Part shown: piece by piece, positions 1 through 9,907 of the stretch
Position numbering within the stretch: position 1 is the stretch's first letter
Layout: the number at the start of each line of letters is the position of its first letter
Assembly: GCF_001431405.1 (NCBI RefSeq)
Contig: NZ_LDJL01000023.1
Location: 1 to 37,137 of the forward strand
DNA length: 37,137 nt
Direction of reading: 5' to 3'
Source: Pseudoxanthomonas dokdonensis
GTDB lineage: Bacteria > Pseudomonadota > Gammaproteobacteria > Xanthomonadales > Xanthomonadaceae
Program-made: the position numbers and the translations under genes
Notes under the pieces: model-generated
The model's database searches: none
The model's input: only the letters and a program-made list of their open reading frames with translations
Told to the model about the DNA's origin: nothing

Positions 1-84
1 ATCCCGCAGCTGCGCAGCCGCTTTCCCGAGCTGGAACTGCTGCTGGTCGAGGAAAAAAGCGACGTGCTGCTGTCGCGGCTGCGC
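1..84 (+). pseudogene. oxyR: OxyR effector-domain fragment in inverted orientation
   Basis: Frame 1 of the plus strand reads IPQLRSRFPELELLLVEEKS and then DVLLSRLR. This is the piece of OxyR that should directly follow residue 109 of the minus-strand gene. It shares a 21-bp perfect inverted repeat (1-21 against 75-95) with that gene, and the switch of strand falls in a 10-bp palindrome at 78-87. It is either a genuine inversion whose other end is outside the window, or a fold-back chimera at a contig end. After about base 84 the frame loses any OxyR similarity. Confidence 0.75.
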
Positions 85-422
85 AGCTGCGGGATGACGT
101 GCGGCAGCAAGTATGGCCCCAGGGTCGGGAACATCCCCAGCCGCACGGTACCGGCCTCCGGGTCCTGGCTGCGGCGGGCGGCTTCCTTCATCTGCTCGAC
201 TTCGCTGATGATCCGGCGCGCGCGCTCGGCGGCGTCACGCCCGGCCGGGGTCAGCATGACCTTGCGTGGCGCACGTTCGACCAGCGACACGCCGAGTTCT
301 TCCTCGAGCTTGCGGATCTGGGTCGACAGGGTCGGCTGGCTGACGAACGAGGCGTCGGCCGCGCGACCGAAATGCTTGTGATCGGCCAGTGCCACCAGGT
401 ACTTCAAATCGCGTAGGTTCAC
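78..422 (-). CDS. oxyR: OxyR, LysR-type peroxide sensor, N-terminal part (broken at the window edge)
   Basis: LysR-type activator of peroxide-defence genes. A GTG start at 422 with GGAG five bases upstream gives MNLRDLKYLVALADHKHFGR, then a winged helix-turn-helix (about residues 1-60, including the SQPTLSTQIRKLEEELG helix pair), the linker helix, and the start of the effector domain (GPYLLPHVIPQLRSR, about residues 102-116). After residue 116 the minus strand stops looking like OxyR and becomes Ser-rich nonsense that stays open to base 1. The expected continuation (RFPELELLLVEEKSD) is instead read on the plus strand from base 1 to about 84. The redox cysteines lie outside the window. It follows ahpF on the same strand at 73 bp, as in the Xanthomonas ahpC-ahpF-oxyR locus. 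Identity is certain for the first 116 residues; whether the gene is truly broken or misassembled is open. Confidence 0.9.
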
Positions 423-462
423 GCCAACTCCTGTGTGGGTTCCGGTTCCGATGCCACTACGA

Positions 463-479
463 CGGCCCGCGCGGGGCCG
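463..479. other. GC-rich hairpin between ahpF and oxyR
   Basis: Perfect 6-bp stem CGGCCC/GGGCCG with a five-base loop in the 73-bp gap between the ahpF stop and the oxyR start. There is no T-run on the minus strand, so it is not a good intrinsic terminator. It could damp read-through into oxyR or be incidental in this GC-rich DNA. Confidence 0.3.
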
Positions 480-495
480 CCGTTGCAACGCCGGC

Positions 496-2076
496 TCAGG
501 CTGCCGCGGCTTCGACCTCGGCCGGTGCCGAGGTACGGATCAGGTGGTCGAATGCGCTGAGTGCGGCGGTGGAACCGGCGCCCATCGCGATGACGATCTG
601 CTTGTACGGTACCGTGGTCGCATCGCCGGCGGCAAACACGCCCGGCAGCGAGGTCTGGCCGCGCTCGTCGATGATGATCTCGCCACGTGGCGACAGCTCC
701 AGCGTGCCTTTCAGCCACTCGGTGTTGGGCAGCAGGCCGATCTGCACGAAGATGCCTTCCAGTTCGACCCGGTGCGAGTCACCGCCTTCGCGGTCCTTGT
801 AGACCAGGCCGTTGACCTTGCTGCCATCGCCCAGCACTTCGGTGGTCTGTGCACTGGTGATGATGCGCACATTGGCCAGGCTGCGCAGTTTGCGCTGCAG
901 TACGTCATCGGCGCGCAGCTTGCTGTCGAATTCCAGCAGGGTCACGTGGGCGACGATGCCGGCCAGATCGATGGCCGCTTCGACACCGGAGTTGCCGCCG
1001 CCAATCACCGCCACCCGCTTGCCCTTGAACAACGGGCCGTCACAGTGCGGACAATAGGCCACGCCGGCGTTGCGGTACTGCTCCTCGCCGGGCACGCCCA
1101 TCTGCCGCCAGCGCGCGCCGGTGGACAGGATCACGGTCTTCGAAGTGAGCTTGCCGCCGTTGGCGAGCTGGATTTCGATGCCGTCTGCGGTCGGTCGCAG
1201 TTTTTCCGCGCGCTGCAGGTTCATCACGTCGACGTCGTATTCCTTGACATGCTGTTCCAGCGCGGCGGCCAGCTTGGGGCCTTCGGTATAGGACACCGAG
1301 ACGAAGTTCTCGATCGCCATGGTGTCCAGCACCTGGCCACCGAAACGCTCGGCGGCCACGCCGGTGCGGATGCCCTTGCGCGCGGCATAGATGGCCGCTG
1401 CCGCACCGGCCGGACCGCCGCCGACCACCAGCACGTCGAAGGGTTTTTTGGCATTGATTTTCTCTGCATCGCGGGCGGCGCTGTTGCTGTCCAGCCGGGC
1501 GACGATTTCCTCCACGCCCATGCGTCCGGCGGCGAATACTTCGCCGTTGAGGAAGATGGTCGGCACCGACATCACCTGACGCTGTTCGACCTCGTCCTGG
1601 AACAGCGCGCCGTCGATGGCCACATGCTCGATATTGGGGTTGAGCACGCTCATCAGGTTCAGCGCCTGGACCACGTCCGGGCAGTTCTGGCACGACAGCG
1701 AGAAATAGGTCTCGAACCTGTATTCGCCGGGCAGCTCGCGGATGGCGGCAATGGTGTCCTGGGCCAGCTTCGACGGATGTCCACCGACCTGCAGCAGCGC
1801 CAGCACCAGCGAGGTGAACTCGTGGCCCATCGGCAGGCCGGCAAAGCGCAGATGGATGTCGTGGCCGGGCGTGGACAACGCAAACGAAGGCTTGCGCGCA
1901 TCGTCGTCGCGACGTTCGGACAGGCTGATACGGTCCGACAGCGACAGCAGATCATTCAACAGCGCCAGCATTTCCCGCGAGGCTTCGCTGTCATCCACCG
2001 AGGCGGTGATGACGATCGGGCGGGTGACCTTTTCGAGATAGCCTTTCAGCTGGCTTTTGAGATTGTCATCCAGCAT
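496..2076 (-). CDS. ahpF: Alkyl hydroperoxide reductase subunit F (AhpC reductase)
   Basis: FAD-dependent NADH:peroxiredoxin disulfide reductase that re-reduces AhpC in the cytoplasm. It has 526 residues, close to the 521 of E. coli AhpF. An N-terminal double thioredoxin-like domain carries CQNC (C129/C132). A thioredoxin-reductase-like body has the FAD motif GGGPAG at 219-224, the catalytic CPHC at 342-345, the NAD motif GGGNSG at 359-364 and a C-terminal FAD-contact GVFAAGD segment. The start chosen is [10 protein letters not shown] at 2076, with AAGGAG about nine bases upstream; the frame stays open a further 56 codons upstream, but that stretch has no family similarity. It lies between ahpC and oxyR, all on the minus strand. 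All redox centres are present. Confidence 0.97.
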   Translation of the reverse strand: MLDDNLKSQLKGYLEKVTRPIVITASVDDSEASREMLALLNDLLSLSDRISLSERRDDDARKPSFALSTPGHDIHLRFAGLPMGHEFTSLVLALLQVGGHPSKLAQDTIAAIRELPGEYRFETYFSLSCQNCPDVVQALNLMSVLNPNIEHVAIDGALFQDEVEQRQVMSVPTIFLNGEVFAAGRMGVEEIVARLDSNSAARDAEKINAKKPFDVLVVGGGPAGAAAAIYAARKGIRTGVAAERFGGQVLDTMAIENFVSVSYTEGPKLAAALEQHVKEYDVDVMNLQRAEKLRPTADGIEIQLANGGKLTSKTVILSTGARWRQMGVPGEEQYRNAGVAYCPHCDGPLFKGKRVAVIGGGNSGVEAAIDLAGIVAHVTLLEFDSKLRADDVLQRKLRSLANVRIITSAQTTEVLGDGSKVNGLVYKDREGGDSHRVELEGIFVQIGLLPNTEWLKGTLELSPRGEIIIDERGQTSLPGVFAAGDATTVPYKQIVIAMGAGSTAALSAFDHLIRTSAPAEVEAAAA

Positions 2077-2285
2077 GGTGACGACTCCTTGCATGAGTGG
2101 TTGATGTGGATTCGTGTCGACGCCGGTGCCGGCGCATGTGCGGGCATCGTGTGGGCGGACGCTTGCAGAAGCGGCCTGGGCCTGGGCAGTGCCGGAAAGG
2201 GGGAGAGGACAAATCCCGGCGGGCGGCACAAGCCGCTGATGCAAACGTCTGGAGGCCGCGCGGGATCCTTCGCTGGCGGCAAGAG

Positions 2286-2306
2286 CCCCGGGCGCTGGGC
2301 CCGGGG
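2286..2306 (-). other. Strong hairpin between ahpC and ahpF
   Basis: The 284-bp gap between ahpC and ahpF (2077-2360) contains a perfect 8-bp stem, CCCCGGGC/GCCCGGGG, with a five-base loop, 54 bp after the ahpC stop. On the minus strand it is followed by CTCTTGCC rather than a real U-tract, so it may be a leaky terminator or an mRNA 3'-end stabiliser. A partial stop here would give much more AhpC than AhpF, as the 10:1-type stoichiometry of this system would need. I see nothing else in the gap. Confidence 0.45.
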
Positions 2307-2360
2307 TCGGCGTTGCTGGTTACGCGTTATCGGTGTTGCGGGTTGCTGTTGCGGGCAACG

Positions 2361-2924
2361 TTAGATCTTGCCGACCAGGTCCAGCGACGGGGCGATGGTC
2401 TTGGCGCCTTCCTTCCACTTGGCCGGGCACACTTCGTTCGGGTGGGCGGCGACGAACTGGGCGGCCTTGAGCTTGCGCAGGGTTTCGGAAACGTCGCGGG
2501 CAATGGCGTTGTCGTGGATTTCGACGGTCTTGATCACGCCTTCCGGATTGATCACGAAGGTACCGCGCAGGGCCAGGCCTTCTTCATCGATGTGCACGCC
2601 AAAAGCGCGGGTCAGCTGGTGGGTCGGGTCGCCGACCAGCGGGAACTGGGCCTTGCCCACGGCTGGCGAGGTTTCGTGCCAGACCTTGTGCGAGAAGTGG
2701 GTGTCGGTGGTGACGATGTAGACCTCGGCGCCGGCCTTCTGGAACTCGGCGTAGTTGTCGGCGGCGTCTTCCACTTCGGTCGGGCAGTTGAAGGTGAAGG
2801 CGGCCGGCATGAAGATCAGCACGGACCACTTGCCTTTCAGGGTCTGGTCGCTCACTTCAACAAATTCACCGTTGTGGAACGCGGTGGTCTTGAACGGCTG
2901 GACTTGGGTATTGATCAGGGACAT
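2361..2924 (-). CDS. ahpC: Alkyl hydroperoxide reductase subunit C (2-Cys peroxiredoxin)
   Basis: Typical 2-Cys peroxiredoxin that reduces H2O2, organic peroxides and peroxynitrite in the cytoplasm. It has 187 residues, the same size as E. coli AhpC. The peroxidatic cysteine is C47 in FTFNCPTE and the resolving cysteine is C166 in EVCPAKW. The ATG at 2924 has AAGGAA about eight bases upstream. The gene is the first of an ahpC-ahpF-oxyR series on the minus strand and sits behind a readable promoter with an OxyR-like operator (2979-3044). Confidence 0.98.
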   Translation of the reverse strand: MSLINTQVQPFKTTAFHNGEFVEVSDQTLKGKWSVLIFMPAAFTFNCPTEVEDAADNYAEFQKAGAEVYIVTTDTHFSHKVWHETSPAVGKAQFPLVGDPTHQLTRAFGVHIDEEGLALRGTFVINPEGVIKTVEIHDNAIARDVSETLRKLKAAQFVAAHPNEVCPAKWKEGAKTIAPSLDLVGKI

Positions 2925-2970
2925 CGAGAGTTCCTTATTGCGAGTGGGTGGAAAACGTCGCGTTGCCGCG

Positions 2971-2985
2971 ATAGAGGAATCCTAT
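2971..2985. promoter_or_regulatory. Second perfect ATAG-N7-CTAT dyad, over the ahpC -10 region
   Basis: A further exact ATAG-N7-CTAT palindrome covers the predicted -10 element and start point. The internal bases match the OxyR consensus poorly. If it is bound, it would repress rather than activate; it may also be a chance match. Confidence 0.35.
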
Positions 2986-3007
2986 GCTTGTCGCATGAAT
3001 TCATCAA
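2979..3007 (-). promoter_or_regulatory. Predicted sigma-70 promoter of ahpC
   Basis: On the minus strand, a -35 TTGATG (3007-3002) and a -10 TAGGAT (2984-2979) are separated by exactly 17 bases. This puts the start of transcription near 2972 and a leader of about 48 nt before the ahpC ATG. The upstream OxyR-like site abuts the -35 element, the usual arrangement for OxyR activation. This is a prediction by eye. Confidence 0.6.
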
Positions 3008-3044
3008 ATCGATTGATGGAATCACTTCAATAGGTTTTGTCTAT
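3008..3044 (-). promoter_or_regulatory. Predicted OxyR operator upstream of ahpC
   Basis: Published OxyR sites contain ATAG-N7-CTAT dyads spaced 22 bp centre to centre. Here 3030-3044 is a perfect ATAG-N7-CTAT. Exactly 22 bp nearer ahpC, 3008-3022 is a weaker partner (ATCG-N7-GAAT) that touches the -35 box. Spacing, position and gene context all agree with activation by the oxyR product encoded downstream. Confidence 0.65.
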
Positions 3045-3189
3045 CGATGATAAAGCGTGACCCACCTACCGCTTCTGGATGGGGATGGGCACGCCGATGA
3101 CAACCGCTCGCCGATGCATGACTTCTGGCAGGGGGTAGCGGCGTTCAGGGTGGTCAGAGTGGGGGTTTATCCATGGGGAGAGATTGCCG

Positions 3190-5886
<2,697 letters not shown>

Positions 5887-5923
5887 GCTGCGCGTCCATC
5901 ATCAGCTTCGACCGCGCATCGCA

Positions 5924-6772
5924 ATGAGTACGCCCCCGTCCGATGTCAGCCAGTGGCTGCTGGATGCCACCGCGCAACTGCCGGCCGAAGATGGCCGGCA
6001 GGTGGCCGAACTGCTGCTGGGCCACGCCCTGCAGCGTGACCGCGCCTGGCTGTTCGCGCATGCGCGGGATCCGGTGCCGGCGTCAGCGGCCAGCGCACTG
6101 CAGGATCTGCTGCGCCGGCGACTGGCCGGCGAACCGGTGGCATACCTGCTGGGACGGCGTGGCTTCTGGACCCTGGATCTGGAGGTCAGCCCGGACACGT
6201 TGATTCCGCGTCCGGAAACCGAGTTGCTGGTCGAACAGGTATTGCAACGGGTGGCAGCCGACAGCGATGGCCGGCTGCTGGATCTGGGGACTGGCAGCGG
6301 CGCGATTGCCCTGGCCGTGGCCAGCGAGCGGCCGCGCATGCAGGTCTGGGCCAGCGATGCCAGTGCCGGCGCCCTGGCGGTGGCACGCCGTAACGCGGCC
6401 AGCCATGGGCTGGAACGGGTGCAGTTCCGTCACGGCAGCTGGTGGCAACCGTTCGCCGGGATGCGCTTCGACGTCATCGCCAGCAATCCGCCCTACATCG
6501 CTGCCGCTGATCCGCACCTGCAACGTGGCGACCTGCGGCATGAGCCTGCCAGCGCGTTGTCCTCCGGTGCCGATGGGTTGGATGCGATTCGCGCGATCGT
6601 GGCCGGTGCGCCGCATCATCTGAACCCGCACGGCTGGTTGCTGCTGGAACATGGCTGGGACCAGGGCGAGGCAATCCGCGCGCTGCTGCGGGACGCCGGC
6701 CTGCAAGCGGTGCAGACAGTGCAGGATCTGGAAGCGCGGGACCGGGTCAGCCTGGGGCAATGGCTGGCTTGA
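5924..6772 (+). CDS. prmC: Release factor glutamine methyltransferase PrmC
   Basis: SAM-dependent N5-glutamine methyltransferase that modifies the GGQ glutamine of release factors RF1 and RF2. It has 282 residues, normal for the family. The N-terminal helical domain is followed by [10 protein letters not shown] (95-104), SAM motif I LGTGSG (121-126) and the signature NPPY (188-191), which binds the substrate glutamine. The ATG at 5924 lacks a strong Shine-Dalgarno; an open frame continues upstream into the aminopeptidase 3' end but has no family similarity. It sits 37 bp after the M1 aminopeptidase. In E. coli prmC follows hemA-prfA; here those two genes are 23-26 kb away. Confidence 0.96.
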   Translation: MSTPPSDVSQWLLDATAQLPAEDGRQVAELLLGHALQRDRAWLFAHARDPVPASAASALQDLLRRRLAGEPVAYLLGRRGFWTLDLEVSPDTLIPRPETELLVEQVLQRVAADSDGRLLDLGTGSGAIALAVASERPRMQVWASDASAGALAVARRNAASHGLERVQFRHGSWWQPFAGMRFDVIASNPPYIAAADPHLQRGDLRHEPASALSSGADGLDAIRAIVAGAPHHLNPHGWLLLEHGWDQGEAIRALLRDAGLQAVQTVQDLEARDRVSLGQWLA

Positions 6773-6878
6773 GCGCTTGCTGGGCTGAAATCCGCGGCAG
6801 CGCGGCGCCGTGATGCAACAGGCCCGTCCGCCCGCCTGCGTTAAACTTGCGCTTCACTTGAACCGCGAAGTCTTGCCC

Positions 6879-7820
6879 ATGCGCAGCCTGTATCCCGAGA
6901 TCGAACCGTTCGACACCGGCATGTTGAAGGTCGATGACCGCCACACGCTTTATTACGAACAGTCCGGCAATCCGCAGGGCAAGCCGGTGGTGCTGCTGCA
7001 CGGTGGCCCCGGCGGCGGGGTGACGGCGAAGATGCGGCGTTTCCACGACTCGGCCAGGTACCGCATCATCATGTTCGACCAGCGCGGCTCCGGCCAGTCC
7101 ACGCCGCATGCGGATCTGGTCGACAACACCACCTGGCACCTGGTCGCCGACATCGAGAAGTTGCGCGAGAAGCTCGGCATCGACCGCTGGCAGGTATTTG
7201 GTGGCAGCTGGGGTTCGACGCTGTCACTGGCCTACGCACAGACCCACCCGCAGCGGGTCACCGAACTGGTCCTGCGCGGCATCTTCATGCTGCGGCGCTG
7301 GGAGCTGGAATGGTTTTACCAGGAAGGCGCCAACCGTTTGTTCCCGGATGCGTGGGAGCACTACATCAGCGCGATTCCGCCGGTCGAGCGCCATGATTTG
7401 ATTTCCGCGTTCCATCGCCGCCTGACCAGTGACGACGAACAGACCCGGCTCGACGCCGCCCGCGCCTGGAGCGTCTGGGAAGGGGCGACCAGTTATCTGC
7501 ACGTGGACGAGGATTTCATCAGCGGCCACGAGGATCCGGCGTTCGCACTGGCCTTTGCCCGCATCGAGAACCATTACTTCGTCAACGGCGGCTTCTTCGA
7601 AGTCGAGGACCAGCTGCTGCGCGATGCCCACCGCATCGCCGACATCCCCGGCGTGATCGTGCACGGCCGCTATGACGTGGTCTGCCCGATTGCCAATGCC
7701 TGGGATCTGCACAAGGCCTGGCCGAAAGCCAGACTGGAAATTTCCGCGGCGTCCGGCCATTCGGCGTTCGAGGAAGAGAACATCGACGCGCTGGTGCGGG
7801 CCACCGACGCGTTTGCCTGA
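6879..7820 (+). CDS. pip: Proline iminopeptidase
   Basis: Alpha/beta-hydrolase (peptidase family S33) that releases N-terminal proline from peptides. It has 313 residues, the same length as the structurally known Xanthomonas enzyme. The oxyanion motif HGGPGGG is at 41-47, the nucleophile is S110 in GGSWGS, and D266 (HGRYDVV) and H294 (ASGHSAF) complete the triad, all matching the published numbering. The start MRSLYPEIEP at 6879 fits the family; an in-frame ATG at 6810 would add 23 unsupported residues. It is on the plus strand, 106 bp after prmC and 42 bp before the PhnA-domain gene. Confidence 0.97.
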   Translation: MRSLYPEIEPFDTGMLKVDDRHTLYYEQSGNPQGKPVVLLHGGPGGGVTAKMRRFHDSARYRIIMFDQRGSGQSTPHADLVDNTTWHLVADIEKLREKLGIDRWQVFGGSWGSTLSLAYAQTHPQRVTELVLRGIFMLRRWELEWFYQEGANRLFPDAWEHYISAIPPVERHDLISAFHRRLTSDDEQTRLDAARAWSVWEGATSYLHVDEDFISGHEDPAFALAFARIENHYFVNGGFFEVEDQLLRDAHRIADIPGVIVHGRYDVVCPIANAWDLHKAWPKARLEISAASGHSAFEEENIDALVRATDAFA

Positions 7821-7862
7821 TGCCACCGTGCCGGGCGCGCCCGGCGACAAGGAGAATGAAGG

Positions 7863-8093
7863 ATGACGGACGAACAGGACATCGTGGTCAAGGACAGCAA
7901 CGGTACCCGTCTGGCTGACGGTGATTCGGTCACCCTGATCAAGGACCTGAAGGTCAAGGGAACCTCGGTCACGCTCAAGCGCGGGACCCTGATCAAGAAC
8001 ATCCGCCTGACCGATGACGAAGACTTGATCGAATGCAATGCCGAGAAGGTCAAGGGCCTGGTTCTGCGCACCGAGTTCCTGAAAAAGGCCTGA
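7863..8093 (+). CDS. Small PhnA-domain (YjdM-like) protein
   Basis: 76-residue protein, MTDEQDIVVKDSNGTRLADG onward, ending LRTEFLKKA. It matches the C-terminal PhnA/YjdM domain (KDSNG...LADGDSV...DLKVKG...VKRGT-type core). The N-terminal zinc ribbon of E. coli YjdM is absent. The name 'alkylphosphonate utilisation' is historical and a role in phosphonate metabolism is not established. There is a good ribosome site (AAGGAGAATGAAGG) before ATG 7863. The stop codon lies inside a 46-bp tandem duplication that carries the first REP palindrome. Confidence 0.85.
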   Translation: MTDEQDIVVKDSNGTRLADGDSVTLIKDLKVKGTSVTLKRGTLIKNIRLTDDEDLIECNAEKVKGLVLRTEFLKKA

Positions 8094-8178
8094 GGATGAT
8101 CCCCGGTAGAGCGGAGCTTGCTCCGCTTGCCAGGCCTGAGGATGGTTCGCGGTAGAGCGGAGCTTGCTCCGCTTGCCA
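8087..8178 (+). repeat. 46-bp tandem duplication spanning the end of the PhnA-domain gene
   Basis: Two adjacent 46-bp copies (8087-8132 and 8133-8178) differ only in a six-base block (8099-8104 against 8145-8150). Each contains GGCCTGAGGATG and one GTAG-REP palindrome. The first copy includes the last codon and the TGA of the upstream gene, so coding sequence was copied along with the REP. Confidence 0.85.
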
Positions 8179-8241
8179 GGTCATGCAGCGGAGCAGGCTC
8201 CGCTCTACAGGTGTTTTCCAGCGGAGCAAGCTCCGCTCTAC
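8106..8241. repeat. Cluster of four GTAG-type REP palindromes
   Basis: Four 22-bp units lie at 8106-8127, 8152-8173, 8187-8208 and 8220-8241. Each has GTAG followed by the perfect 8-bp stem AGCGGAGC/GCTCCGCT with a two-base loop. The first two point right and the last two point left, giving a head-to-head BIME-like set between the PhnA-domain gene and the convergent Nudix gene. They resemble the GTAG REPs (SMAG class) of Stenotrophomonas, which are mobilised by RAYT transposases; no RAYT gene is in the window. They could also act as transcript-end hairpins for both convergent genes. Confidence 0.85.
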
Positions 8242-8247
8242 GGGCGA

Positions 8248-8814
8248 TCAGCCGCGTGGGGTGCCGTCGAGCTGGTGCTCGATCATCCACAAGCCGGCCC
8301 ACAACTTGGCATCCAGCTCGTAGCCTTCGCTGAGCTTGCGGGTCAGCCAGGCCGCGGCCTCGCGGCGCGGGATGGCGTGGACAGTGATGTCCTCGCTGGC
8401 GTCACCGCCGCCTTCGCCGACCTTGCGCAGGCCGGTGGCGCGGACAAAGGCAATCTTCTCGCTGCTGGAACCCGATGAGGTCGGCCCGATCATCAGCACC
8501 TCGGCCTGCGCCGCGGTCCAGCCGGTTTCCTCTTCCAGTTCGCGGATGGCCGACAGTTCGATCGATTCGTCGGCATCGATGTCGCCCACCAGGCCGGCCG
8601 GCATTTCGATGGTGTTGGCCTGCAACGGCACCCGGAACTGTTCGACGAACAACACTTCATCGGCGGGAGTCACCGCGATGATGATCGCGGCCAGTCCGTT
8701 GGCATGGGTGCGTTCGCAGTATTCCCAGCTGCCGCGCACCACCATGCGCATGTATTTGCCTTCGTAGACGATGTCGGGGGTGGCGGTCTTGTCGGCGTGG
8801 GCGCTATTGGTCAT
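8248..8814 (-). CDS. Nudix hydrolase (ADP-ribose pyrophosphatase-like, NudE type)
   Basis: 188-residue Nudix pyrophosphohydrolase that would cleave a nucleoside diphosphate linked to another moiety; ADP-ribose or a similar dinucleotide is the usual substrate of this branch. A perfect 23-residue Nudix box (G-x5-E-x7-REL-x-EE-x-GW) runs from G77 to W99 with core RELEEETGW. The preceding VEQFRVP and ANTIEMPAG strands are typical of ADP-ribose hydrolases. It is a single gene bracketed by REP palindromes on both sides (8106-8241 and 8891-8961). The substrate cannot be settled from the box alone. Confidence 0.9.
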   Translation of the reverse strand: MTNSAHADKTATPDIVYEGKYMRMVVRGSWEYCERTHANGLAAIIIAVTPADEVLFVEQFRVPLQANTIEMPAGLVGDIDADESIELSAIRELEEETGWTAAQAEVLMIGPTSSGSSSEKIAFVRATGLRKVGEGGGDASEDITVHAIPRREAAAWLTRKLSEGYELDAKLWAGLWMIEHQLDGTPRG

Positions 8815-8890
8815 GGCGTGATGTTAGAGCGTGGCAGCCGTTTTTGGGTGAATGCGAAGCTGCCCGTATTGTCCGTATGCCTGTATGTCC

Positions 8891-8961
8891 GTAGAGCGGA
8901 GCTTGCTCCGCTGCCCCGCAGCCACAGGTTGTACCGTCCAGCGGAGCAAGCTCAGCTCTAC
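8891..8961. repeat. Pair of inverted GTAG-type REP palindromes
   Basis: Unit 8891-8912 points right and unit 8940-8961 points left. Each has the same AGCGGAGC stem as the cluster at 8106-8241, and the second has one mismatch (GCTCAGCT). They lie in the 160-bp gap between the Nudix start and the exonuclease stop. Together with the other cluster they enclose the Nudix gene. Confidence 0.85.
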
Positions 8962-8974
8962 GGGCCGCGCTGGC

Positions 8975-9907
8975 TCAGGCCGGGACCGGGTCCAGTCCCG
9001 CGGCCGCATGCAGGCGCCGCCGGGTCAACGGGCCCAGCCGCAATGCGTCGGCCAGGCCGCCGAGCACATCGGCATAGACTTCGCCGCGGCCGAAGTGTGG
9101 CTCCACGCCATCCAGTGGCGCGTCGATGGCGATGGTGGTCAGCTGCCGCCACAACAATGCTTTATCGCGTTGTTCGCGCAGGCGCGCGGCCAACGTCGCC
9201 GCGCCGCGCAGGCGCAGGAACGGCACCTCGTCCACCCGCTGCAGCAGCGTATCCAGATCACCGAAGTGGGCCAGCAGGATTGCCGCCGACTTGGCGCCGA
9301 TGCCGCTGACCCCGGGAATGTTGTCTACCGCGTCGCCGGCCAGGGCCAGGTAGTCGGCAATCTGCCGTGCTTCCACCCCATGCCGGGCCTTGACCCCGCC
9401 CACTCCCCAGCGCAGGCCGCGGGCAAAATCCCATTGCTCGTCGTGTTCGCCAAGCAACTGCGACAGGTCCTTGTCGGCGGACACGATCACGCTGCGGAAA
9501 CCATGCGCGCGCGCCGACCAGACCGCGCTGCCAATCAGGTCATCGGCCTCGTATTCGCCATGCGCCAGCACGTTCAGGCCCAGCGCCGCGCACAGCGCCT
9601 TGCAATGGCCGAACTGGCGGCGCAGTTCCTCCGGGGCCGGATCACGGTTGGCCTTGTAGGCCGGATAGATGCGGTTGCGGAAACAGCTGTCCAGCGCTTC
9701 GTCGAAGGCGATGGCGATATGCCGTGGGCGCTCACGCTCCAGCAACTCGAGCAGGAAGCGGGTGAAACCGTGCACCGCGTTGACCGGCCAGCCATCGGCA
9801 TCATGGAATTCATCGGGCATCGAGTGCCAGGCGCGGAACACGTACAGGCTCGCATCGACCAGGTACAGCGTCGGCGGGGCTGCCGCGGCTGGCGCGGAAT
9901 CAGTCAT
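8975..9907 (-). CDS. Stand-alone 5'-3' exonuclease / flap endonuclease (Pol I 5'-nuclease-like)
   Basis: 310-residue PIN-like nuclease related to the 5'-nuclease domain of DNA polymerase I and to E. coli Xni. Conserved acidic sites are visible: D18 (YLVDASLYV), D69 (IAFDEALD), the E118/D122/D123 cluster (EYEADDLIG), D144 and D147 (VSADKDLSQL), and the helix-3-turn-helix region around D192/D195 (GDAVDNIPGVSGIGAKSA). It would cut branched 5' ends or RNA primers. Start MTDSAPA at 9907 overlaps the upstream nitroreductase stop by eight bases, so translation is probably coupled. The open frame extends 36 codons further upstream without similarity. No polymerase domain is attached. Confidence 0.9.
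   Translation of the reverse strand: MTDSAPAAAAPPTLYLVDASLYVFRAWHSMPDEFHDADGWPVNAVHGFTRFLLELLERERPRHIAIAFDEALDSCFRNRIYPAYKANRDPAPEELRRQFGHCKALCAALGLNVLAHGEYEADDLIGSAVWSARAHGFRSVIVSADKDLSQLLGEHDEQWDFARGLRWGVGGVKARHGVEARQIADYLALAGDAVDNIPGVSGIGAKSAAILLAHFGDLDTLLQRVDEVPFLRLRGAATLAARLREQRDKALLWRQLTTIAIDAPLDGVEPHFGRGEVYADVLGGLADALRLGPLTRRRLHAAAGLDPVPA

Noticed and set aside
433..2364. 643-codon open frame on the plus strand, antisense to ahpF
   Set aside because: It is the mirror frame of a GC-rich gene; it has His/Gln/Arg-rich nonsense, no family similarity and no ribosome site, while ahpF is beyond doubt.
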